Assembly (NCBI GenBank): GCA_036346275.1
Contig: CM070725.1
Coordinates: forward strand, 39,060,104 to 39,124,103
Length of the DNA stretch: 64,000 bases
Source: Otatea glauca
Lineage: Eukaryota; Streptophyta; Magnoliopsida; Poales; Poaceae
Direction: 5' to 3'
This document shows positions 21,967 through 32,200 of the stretch, piece by piece. The position numbers and the translations under genes are program-made. Below the pieces are notes generated by a model. It saw nothing but the letters and a program-made list of their open reading frames with translations, was not told the DNA's origin and searched no databases. Each line of letters opens with the position of its first letter. Within the stretch, counting starts at the first letter, position 1.

Positions 21967-24409
21967 CTACTCCTGACCACCCCTACCACTAGCACGACCT
22001 CTCTTTGCCCTACGTGCTGAAGCCGGCGCATCGTCCAGAGGTCGTGTGTGTTCCTCCTGGGACGGTCGCGCCTGTCCGTAATCTGAAGGGCTGTACCGCT
22101 GCACCGGGCGACGCTCCCGGGGAGGCAACGTGTACCCGTAGGAGGTGCCGTAGTCCTGCTGCGTCATCTGCGTCGCTGGAGAGGGCTGCGTGAACTGTGT
22201 CCCTGTAGGGTGTTGAGTCCACTGCGTGCCGGAGAAGAACTGATCCGCTCAAGAGAACTGATCGGCGTGCCCTGGCGAGTGCGGCCACGAAGAGAACTGT
22301 CCTCCAACGTGGGTGCAACCTACAGTTCAGGTAGTAACATGTAATCATACTTAGGTGATACTTGTACTAAATGTCAACTATTGAGTTTTGGTCGACTTAC
22401 CTGGTGTGGGGACCATGGTGGGACCGCGTGGTGCACGCTAGCTGGACCCTCCACCATGTCAGGGTCGGAGGCACAGGGTGTGGAAGCGGACTCTGCCTCC
22501 ACTGCGTCACGAAGGAGCCGGGCGGGTGTGTGGTAAGAAGGCACGCGTGGCGGCTGGAAGAGGTACCACGGTCGATCCGTCGTCGTGTGGCGACAAGAAC
22601 CGAGCTCCGCGGTCCGTCGAGTCCCGGCTACCACGCGCGTCCAAGCCTCTGTCATCTCGTCCCAGTGGCGGAGACTCAAATCACGCAGCCTACTCAAAAT
22701 CTTTGTGGCCATCGGTGCAAGTCTCTGGCGTGGTCCACCGCCACGTCTGAACAACTCATAAACACAACGACATACAGTAAAGAATAAATGAAATAACGTA
22801 CGAAGTAAGACTTACCATCGCGTGCATGGCTACTCCTGTCTGGCCTGGGTACAAGTCTGCCACACTCGGAGTGTACGTGTGGGTCGGTGGCTCCTCCACA
22901 AGTAGGAGACGTGTATGCGCGTTAAGTGGCACGTGCCGGGCTAGGTCTTCTTTGGTAGGAGGAGTAGTCGTACGGCGTGTCCTCACCGACGACATCCTCT
23001 AGTGCGTCATCCCACTGAGCGAGCCACGGCGCCATCCTCTGAGCCAAGATCGCCATGGTCTTCTGAGGTCCATGGGTGGAGAATCTGAAGAGAAATCCAC
23101 ATTATTACAAATATAACATAAGTATTTAACAAACTTGTTAGGGGGGAGTAACTCACGAGTGCACTCTCTCTGCCACACGATCCCCTGAAGGAACCGGGAC
23201 CAGCTGCCGAAGTCCAAACTGCCTCATGACTCGCTGCGGCGCGTAGTCCTCCACGAAGACATCGAAGATGAGCTTCTTCCTAGTAAGCCGATGAAGTCCG
23301 GTCCTCGTAGCATAGTCACGAGAGATCCCCTCGCCATCGCTCTCTCCACTACATGGCGCTCATTGTATGGGTCCCGGATCACTGCTTTGCTGTAGGTGGT
23401 CAAACGCCTCCGTGAAGGAGTGGTGCGTCGAGCGTGCACGTAGTCCCCCCACTTGTGGCTGCGAGACAAAAAAGTCTGTAAGCATGTGATTGCAAAAAAA
23501 CCAAATAAATATTGAAATGGCGTACCGTCGCCTAGTCCAAAGGGAGCCCATCGTTGGGCGGTCGATCGCATCACCGCCATACATGTCGGCGGTGTAGTGT
23601 CGAGCTCAACAAAGGGTCGACCACGGGGAAACGCTCGAGCGACCCGGTGAAGAAGAAGAGGCATCCTGCGAGATTGGCGGCCTTGCTTTTCTTCACGCAC
23701 GCGCCGTCGCAAAGGCGCGATGCGTGGCGACAAGGATCGCCAACCCCATGATACGTGGTGCGGCGTCGGTCGGCATCGGCAATAGCCGTGCATGGGCTAC
23801 CCATCGCGCATCGACATCGCCGCCGTGAGTCGGCGTGAACATGACCCACCGAACAACCAAAGTAGATAGGCCTCAAGGTGCCGTGCAAGCTGGTAGGCCG
23901 TGGGCATCGCCGCCTTCCGTTGCACCTGCGAAAATCAAAATAGTTTAGTATCAGGTTAATGTCACATGAATGTAGAATGATATATTTATGTACTCTCGCT
24001 AACCTCGGCCGAGCCAACCACCTCCTCGATGGGCCATGCCTCTTGCCGATCCGAATTTCTGGATCAACGGGCACCACTCCGGCGAACCTCTCCTCCAAGT
24101 CCGCCACCCACCCAACAGGAGTTACCGAGGGTCCGATCGGTGTCCCGGCGATCGGCAACCCAGTAAGCATAGCGACGTCCTGCAGGGTCACTGTCACCTC
24201 GCCAAAGGGAAGGTGAAAAGTGTGCGTCTCGGCCTCCAGCGGTCGACCAAACACGCCAAGATGAGAGCGATAGAATGAAAAGCGCGCGACCGCTGCGGAC
24301 CGTCCTCACCCTCGGCACGATCGTCGGGCACACTGCGTCCTCGGTGACCCTCAACCATGCGAGCGAGAGGAAGCAACCCGGCCGCGTGCCAACCTATGGA
24401 TGCAAACAA
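21967..24409 (-). pseudogene. Plant mobile domain (PMD) gene carried by the MULE, frame-broken
   Basis: PMD proteins are plant proteins found both as host factors (the MAIN/MAIL group, linked to transposon silencing) and inside transposons. The diagnostic core is at about 24255-24080: ETHTFHLPFGEVTVTLQDVA, then MLTGLPIAGTPIGP. The part before it (GWHAAGLLPLARMVE, LACLVDRW) lies in another frame, showing a frameshift near 24250. Later blocks follow the family order: PLLSSTL (about 23590), HARRTTPSRRRLTTYSKAV (about 23420), DPYNERHVVERAM, and FGLRQLVPVPSGDRVAERVH in a shifted frame near 23200. A Pro/Arg-rich tail ends at a stop at 21967. Introns probably separate some blocks near 23950, 23500 and 23100. 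Several stops and shifts make a full protein unlikely. Its role in transposition is unknown. Confidence 0.75.
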
Positions 24410-24932
24410 AAATTTGCATTATTTAAATATCGTCATCAAACATCAAATTATGTGAACAAAAACATGTAAAGTATTTTTGTATAAGTAAACATGTAAAGTA
24501 TTTTTCTATGTAAGTGCAACTCACCTGGTGTGAAAGTGTGGGTCAACACACCATGCCTTCTTAGGCACTCGGATCCGCAGCAGAGGCACCTTATCATTGC
24601 CTTCATCATGTGGACGATTTAACGCGGTGTCGCCGGTCCACGGAAGAGTCCAGAAGTGACCGGGCTGCTCCATCCTGCAAGTAAATAATGAAATATTTAT
24701 TATACTAGACATGTAATAAACACGACATATATATAAATAAAAGGAAAGAAGCGTACAACATAAATAATGTTCCTTGAAAACATATGACAAACACTTTGTA
24801 TATATATATCGAAATACATAAGCGTCCAACTTCAATAATATTACATGACATCCCACAATCATGAATAAGATTACATAAATAAGATTACATAATTCGATAC
24901 ATAACCGACAATACCCATTACTTCGACACATA

Positions 24933-27700
24933 TCACATAGCATAACCATGACGAGTTGATGGATTGCACCAATCACACATCTTTGCGCATTGATTTGCCT
25001 TGTGGTCATACTCACCGCACTCAGAACATCTCCTAACATAGCCACCCACTTCGGATTCATCCATGTCGTTGCGAATGCGCCTACTCTGTGGACGACCAGA
25101 CTGGCCTTCGGCACACCTCCGTAAGGTCGGATCCGGTAGACAGATGCACTCATCTCTGTTAATCACAGTGAAATCACCATGTGTACGGAAACCACGGAAC
25201 TCCCCGGACCAGGTATGGACAACATAATCCTTCAAGTAGAAAGGGGAGACGTATTGCGACGTATTCATCCCAATCTGCCCACAAGCAGCTATCACATGTG
25301 AACAAGGGATGTGAAGAAGTTTTGGCTTGTTGAAGGTGCATTCGCACCATCCACTGGCCCCTTGGCCTAGATTTACCTCATGTGTAATAACGGCTGTGTT
25401 GGTTCCCAATCCACCTTTGCACCGAAGAGTCACTTCAAATCGGTTTTCGGTAATTCGAAGCTCGCACTACATGTTCTTTGAGCTTTCATACTTCGTTCCT
25501 CCATGTAGGCCATCATCCGCAACAATACGGTGTTTGCATTGTCGTGGCATGAAGAACGACCTCGCATGCCTTTTACGAAAATAGGCAACTATGCCGTGCA
25601 ACATGCCTTCGGGATGGCCACTAGTGGTAGTGGGCGGAGCCTTCTTATGACCCAATTGTAAACCTCGGCTATATTCGTTGTCATGACACCAAACACGATC
25701 AACACATATCGGTTAGTCTACCAAGCCGATTTGTTAAACCATCGTAAATATCATAATTTACTGTACTAACCTGGCGCCACCGGTGTCATGGAGCAGTGCC
25801 CACTTCTCTAGAGGCTCCGCCTCTATCCAGTGCGAGAAACACTTTATGTTCCTTGACGTTCGTCTCCTCGTATTTGGAGGATCGAGCTCTCCGAGTGGTG
25901 CTAGCCTTTTGGGTGGGCAATCATTGGTAGCAGTGGTTGCTTCTTCATCTCTTCGACACGTGCACTAGTGTGCTGCTCCAACTCAGCGAAAAGCACGTTG
26001 AACTTACGTGCCTGATTCTGCTTGCACAACCTCTTAAAGAGGTTCATCAATTTCTTACTCATGAACTGCCTGAAGAAATTTGCTCCCAAATGCCTCATGC
26101 ACCACCTGCTCTGCAAGTCACGCCATGGGAATGGTTCATCAGGGTCCTCCTGTAGAGTCTTAATTGCAGAAAGAATACCTTTGTGGCGATCATGAATGAT
26201 GCACACGTTGGGCCGATTACCAACTATCCCGAAATTCAGATGTCTAAAAACCACGGCCACTATCCGGTTCTCACCCTCAACAAAAGCAAAGGCCAATGGA
26301 AGTATGTGGTTGTTCGCATCAACTGCAATGGCCGTTAGAATCTGTCCCTTGTATTTTCCAGTCAGAAATGTACCATCAACACAAAGCAATGGACGGCGAT
26401 GACGAATGACGCAATGCAAGGACCCAATTAAAAAAGCACGACAAAACGTGCGAGATCCGTTGCCATCTTCTACACTTTCGTCGAAAGCGGTGTATGTGCC
26501 AGGGTTTGTTTGCTTCAAGACATCAAGCACATGAGGTAAGTTGCAATATGAAGCCTCGTATGTACCAAATCTCTTCTCCAATGCTTTTTGCTTCGCACGC
26601 CAGGCCATCGAGTAACTTATCTGGTACTTAAATGTTCTTAAGATTGCTTTCTGAATATACGAACACTAAATGTCCCGTTTCTCAATGATTTCATTGAACA
26701 TTACGCTAGCAATTACAGCTGCATTCAGGTTGCGGTGTTTCACCAGAACATTTTCTAATCTGCATGTGTACTCCTCTACTCGTGATGCAATCCAATACGT
26801 CTCGCATTTCGGCTTGTATGCATGAACTCGAAATTCACATCCATCTGTTCTGCACTTCACTGTGTACCTATCTGGCCTGAACAAGATAACCCGAAACTCT
26901 CTGCTGCGATAATGCCCAAAGCCTCACTGCCAATTTCAATTCAGAATTGTTCGAAAATATTTGATTCAGCCGAATGGAATTGGTACCATACTCCCAACGC
27001 GACTCATGGCCCCATGAAACTCTCATACCAGAATTATTTTGCTTGTTCCATTAAATCGGGGATGGGTATATTCGCTTCCCAATACTATCATGCATTTCAA
27101 AGATCATCACCATCATCCTCCTCTTCCTCATCTTGGCGATGCCAACATCACATTCAACATTTCACTTCATCTTACGCGCCATACGGTCTACTAACTCCAA
27201 ATGATCAACAAGTTGCTCGATCTCCTCCCTTCATCACCGGCCTTGGCATTTGTTGTATCCTATTATCATACCTCATTGCTACCTCAATCGGCACCACTTC
27301 ACGAACTTGTTCACTTTAGCCGATATCTTGCTCTCGCTCATATCACTAATATTCACCTCTTCTCTAGGGCAAGCTGCACCAAGATCACACGTCAAGACGA
27401 GATCCCTTGCACCACCTTAACCATTTACGCGCCATGGTATGTCCGATCTACTTTCTTCAACTCCCAAATAGCCGGGTCACCATTGCTTCGCGTGAATAAA
27501 ACTTGGATGGTAACAGAGTAAACACTTGGATCCAAAGAAAAATATTGGGTCAACCAAAGTTTCATATCACGAATGCTAACACTCTCGGGGATTGAGTGCT
27601 CAACCATGGTCACCAAAAAGTTGCTTAAATCAACACTATTCTGCGTACTTTTTATTTCACCATCGCCATAATATACCCTAAATTTAACTGGATCTGACAT
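24933..27700 (-). pseudogene. MURA-type MULE transposase, broken
   Basis: Blocks occur in the normal MURA order. The N-terminal segment (27700-27425) starts MSDPVKFRVYYGDGEI. The MuDR DNA-binding-like segment (26884-26666) has CRTDGCEFRVHAYKPKCETYW. The MULE catalytic domain (26608-25901) has DGTFLTGKYKGQILTAIAVD with the first Asp, IIHDRHKGI with the second Asp, and the CMRHLGANF block. A SWIM zinc finger (CECTFNKPKLLHIPCSH, about 25350) and a CCHC knuckle (CSECGEYDHKANQC, about 25030) follow. The protein would bind the TIRs and cut them. A TAG at about 25467 splits the SWIM region from the catalytic domain. Further frame breaks lie around 26900-27420, so it is scored as a pseudogene. Confidence 0.88.
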
Positions 27701-27771
27701 TACTGCGACGATATAGACAAAATAAATTTTTAGATGACCACCAAAATGTAATATGAATAATTTAAAACCCG

Positions 27772-28390
27772 ATTAAATTAAATCTAATATCAACCCTAAT
27801 ATTTTCATACAACATTAACCTACAATATTTTTCTACGCAACTAAAAAATGTAATATGAATAATTTAAATCGAACAACGCTAATTAACTATCGCACTACAA
27901 ATACTACAATATTATAGTTCATATCTAATATCGCGAGTCTACAAAAGAAAACCCGATTAAATTATATCTAATATCAACCATAATATTTTCATACAACATT
28001 AACCTACAATATTTTACTAAGCAACTAAAAAAAGTAATATCAACAATTTAACTTTAACAACGCTAATTAACTATCGCACTACAAATACTACAATATTAGA
28101 GTTCATATCTATTATCGCGAGTCCGATTAAATTAAATCTAATATCAACCCTAATATTTTCATACAACATTAACCTACAATATTTCTCTACGCAACTAAAA
28201 AAGGTAATATCAACAATTTTACTTTAACAACGCTAATTAACTATCGCACTACAAATACTACAATATTAAAGTTCATATCTAATATCGCGAGTCTACAAAA
28301 GAAGAACCGATTAAACTAAATCTAATATCAACCCTAATATTTTCATACAACATTAACCTACAATATTTTTTTACGCAACTAAACAAAACA
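27772..28390. repeat. Tandem repeats of about 180 bp upstream of MURA, four units
   Basis: Units start GATTAAATTAAATCTAATAT at 27772, 27955, 28125 and 28309 (spacing 183, 170 and 184 bp) and are more than 90% alike. They are strongly AT-rich and lie between the MURA start and a CT-rich block at 28400-28600. That places them in the expected promoter or leader of the transposase. Confidence 0.85.
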
Positions 28391-28614
28391 CAAAATTTCG
28401 ATTTTACCTTGTAGTTTCTCTTCTTCCTCTTTTTTCTCCCGGCCCTCTCACTCCCGAGCTCCCGGACGCCTCCCCCTAGCGAGCTCCCGCGCCTACCTCC
28501 TCCCTCCTCTCCCGGCTGCCTCCCCCTCTCTCTCTCTTTCTCTCGCGCGACTCACTCCCTCGGCTCTCTTTTCCTTCGGCTTTTTCCCCCTCGCGCCTGA
28601 CGCTGGTTGCTTTT

Positions 28615-28880
28615 CTTGCCGATTCTGTCGCCACACGGTTTGGCGAAGACTTCATGTCGCCACACCACTCGGCGAAGAATCCAGATGTCGCCCCACCGTT
28701 CGGCGACGACTTTATGTCGCCACACCGTTCGGCGACATTGCTCCGAATGCTGCCACGCGTCGTTTGTCGCCCAACCGCTGGCCGATTACCAGTTTGTCGC
28801 CCAACCGTCCGGCGAATACGCATTTATCGCTGTACCATCTGGCGATTATACAGTTGTTGTCATGCGGTTCGGCGAGTGAA
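28615..28880. repeat. Right subterminal iteron array of the MULE, about 8 units
   Basis: Units such as GTCGCCACACCGTTCGGCGA and GTCGCCCAACCGTCCGGCGA follow one another at about 30-bp spacing, with one longer gap near 28740-28765. The pattern matches the left array. The preceding 28400-28600 is CT-rich low-complexity sequence, plausibly the transposase leader on the minus strand. Confidence 0.85.
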
Positions 28881-29009
28881 TATTATTTTTGGGAAAAAAA
28901 ATTCTGCGTATTAATATCGTAATTTGATTTATAAAATACATTATTTTAAAAAAAATTCTATCAAGCTGATACTGGAATCTTTCTAATACTTCCTTAATGT
29001 ATACTGCAG

Positions 29010-29128
29010 ACAAGGTTGACCGTGCTGTGAGCACTGCTATCTACTTCCTTCTTCCTGCAGGGAGTGTTTCACGCCATCGTATTCCCTGTGCTGAAACCTG
29101 GCACTTCTACAAGGGAGAGCCTCTCACG
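29010..29128 (+). pseudogene. Single exon of a cupin_5 (DUF985) family gene
   Basis: The exon is bounded by acceptor CTGCAG and donor GTTAGC and encodes VDRAVSTAIYFLLPAGSVSR followed by HRIPCAETWHFYKGEPLTV, the metal-site core of DUF985 RmlC-like cupins. Family members usually read SRLHRIP, and here one codon is missing between R and H. The MULE ends 52 bp upstream and a truncated LTR starts about 75 bp downstream. No other exon is visible in the window. The gene was therefore probably split by insertions, or this exon is a relic. Confidence 0.75.
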
Positions 29129-29204
29129 GTTAGCAATAGTTCTTTGACCTCGTTGACCTATTTGTTTTATTTTCCATGACTAATGAAATTGCAATTTTGG
29201 TATC

Positions 29205-32200
29205 TAATACAGTAAATAGATTTAAAACGCAATTAAGAAAAGATAATAAATAACTGGTAAATCAATGATAGACAACATAAACAGATTGGTGAGGCATCAC
29301 CCTACATCATCTAAAACAATTATCAAACCACTAAATTCAACAATATAACTTTAGATAATAAACAACAGTGAACTCCTCGTTCACATCCCAACAATTCTAC
29401 CATCCAACATTTCATAAAACACTATATACCTCATGTGAAATTCCTGGGTATGTCCATGACCACGGACGCAGCTATTCAAATAGTTTTACACTCTGCAGAG
29501 GTTGTACAGTTTTGCCCACAAGACATGATATTCTCTTTGTGTCTAGCCATTAGCACACTTCCTTTGGTGTGCTGGCAGAGAAATCATAACAAAATCTTTA
29601 CAATGCACTGTCTAAACTAGGTACTGTCCGCTAAGGTTTCCTCCCATAGGCCCTCTCTTGTGACTTATGAATCTACATGTCCATTCTGGAACTCACACCA
29701 CCAATTGGCAGTACTCAAGGCTAGGCATTGCAAATTAATCAGCTAGGTCTGTCCCATATCAGACATGTGATAGTACGGTTAGGCCTAGTTTAATAGCACA
29801 CAAGATTAAGTCCTTAAGTTGTCTCAGACAAGACATTCACATTCCAAATGTGCTAGAAAGCACCCCTTTACTACACGATCACTTACTCGAGGGAAAACAA
29901 ATTCGTTCAACCAAGACCAATGGCAACCCTGCCATGGTACAACAAATTTTACAACAGTGGCTGTCGGCCACAATTCAATATCTTATTAAGTCAAGATTAA
30001 CATTAATTCACATGTGATATGAATCCCATCGTATAACTAAGTAGGTCTAAGCATAGCTATGATAACCCAGAGTTGGTAATATCATCATGTTCAACTAATA
30101 ATGATCCAACCTAGGGTAAACAATGGATACATGGCATTCCAATAATCAAGGTGGCATAATATCAACTAGGTATATAGCTATTCCCAGCAAATAATCATTG
30201 ATACATAAATAGCATGCAATTGTATAAAACAAAGTACTTTTGCAAACATAGGTTCAATATGATCAAAGGTTATGACTTGCCTTGCTGATCTAGTACTGAG
30301 TCTTGATCTTCGAAGTCTCCGTTCGCTCCTTGGAATTAGTGTCTACCAGAAAACAAAACAATGAAACCCAATAAATACCACACAGAGACTCAAATAAGCT
30401 TAAAATTGAAAACAAATAGCTCTTTAAGATAGAGCATGATTTTAGAAAAAATTAGAAATTTGAATCGCTTCATTCGGAGTTCGTATGAGAGAAAACGAAC
30501 CTCCGAAAGGTTTGAAAATAAATAAAATACAAAAAATCAGAAATTCATATTTAACATAATTATTTTTCTATTAAAAATTTGATTTATTGTGTAACGCTGA
30601 CGTCGGTAGGGTTCAGGTGGACCAGGTCTATGGCACTGCGCTCGGTTCATCGTGCACCCGGCGCACGACTGACGTCATCACTTGCTCGGACGCTAGGGCT
30701 GAGGTGGCTGCTGACAAGGCGCTGATGCAGGCGGCCATGCGGACGGGCCACGCATCACGCATCAGCGGCTCGGCCTGATCGGACAGCTTGGGTTCTGCGG
30801 CATAGCTCCAACGAGAGGCGGCGGTGGGCAGATCGAACGAGGGTTGGTGGGGATCCAAAGGAGGAGGACGCGAGCAACCCGAAGAGGCAATCGGCGTCGG
30901 CAGAGATGCACCAAAGCGGCTAGACGATGGGGAAGAACGGCTCGAACGGCGATGCTACTCCGACGAGGAAGATCTCGGCGATGACAGCGTCTTGGGCGAC
31001 GGGAGAGAATGCAACGGGTGCGGTGGAAGAGGCGCACCTCGGAGGGGCATCTCGGCTTTAAATATCCCGAGGAAACGTGCGCGGCACGGACGTCGAAGAC
31101 GGTGCGGACACGGACTCGACGCGGGCGGTGCTAGGGTTTCTGGCGGCGGCGTGTGCAGAATCCGGACCGCACACGTGGCGCGGATCCGACGGTCCACACG
31201 ACGTGGCGCAACTGGGCAGTCGGAGTGGGCGACGCAGGCCGGGAAGGTGGGCTGCAGAGCGGGCTGCGAAGGAAAAAGGGATAGGCTGGCGAAAAGAATT
31301 CAACCCAAGGCGAATTTTCAAAATAAAAACATTTCCCAATTTAAGAAGTTTTCAAAAATTCAAAAAACATTCAAATAAATAGCTAATAATTTCTAAAAAT
31401 CTCCAAAAATACAAAAAAAATTCCTTGGAGCATAATTGTAAAGACCCGAATCCACTTATTCGAACCCACTGTGTTTACCGCACTAGTCCCAGGATCAACG
31501 CTAGTGCACACAGCTCAACATTGGTACATATCACATCATACTCAACGATAATAGAATAATAGTTCATTTATTGATATAGCTAAATGTATGATCTTATGAC
31601 CGACTTACATTATTAAGCCACGCAGGGCAAGACTGGAAATATAAGCTAATAATTAAGCAGCGAAAAGTAGAAAACGTAGATAGCTCATCAGTTCACCACA
31701 GGCAACCTGACAAGGCTCGGACCCTAATGACTCGTGTCTTCCTGGACTTCCTCTTCCAACACAGGTGTAGATTCTTCAACTGTTGATTATTGTTGTTTGG
31801 CAAGGGTGAGTACTTAAAGCACTCAACAAGTCGTGCACAGAATGCAATTCTATGTATCTATATGCAAGGCTTATTCCAATGGATAGGCTATCATGGCTAT
31901 TTTGCAATAAGCAGCATTTATGAACAAGTATAATAAATAGATTGTAAAGACTGTAAAACAAATAGCAATAATAAATAAATTCAGTATTTCTCAAGTAAAC
32001 CAAGTTTTCAATCCTAAGTCAAATTCTATCTTCCACATGGCATTCCGCCATCCCAACCAAATTGTCCATTTAATTAAGCTAACCCTTAACTGTAATTCCC
32101 GAGCATTGCTCAATACCGTGAGCACGGCTATCCGAATAGTTTCACACTCTGCAGAGGTTATGCACTTTACCCACGTGATACAACCAAATACCACCAAGGC

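Larger units (their letters stand above)
19414..28958 (-). mobile_element. MULE (Mutator-like element), 9.5 kb, with MURA and plant-mobile-domain genes
   Basis: The element is bounded by a perfect 9-bp direct repeat TATCAAGCT (19405-19413 and 28959-28967), the TSD length of Mutator elements. Its TIRs of about 120 bp (19414-19533 and 28838-28958) are close to 90% identical, each passing through ATACGCAGAATTTTTTTT and the first GCCGAACCGCAT block. Inside the TIRs are arrays of about 30-bp dyad repeats. Three coding regions lie on the minus strand: a MURA-type transposase (24933-27700), a PMD gene (21967-24409) and a third open region (20651-21607). All carry stops or frameshifts, so this copy is probably not autonomous now. 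Confidence 0.92.
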
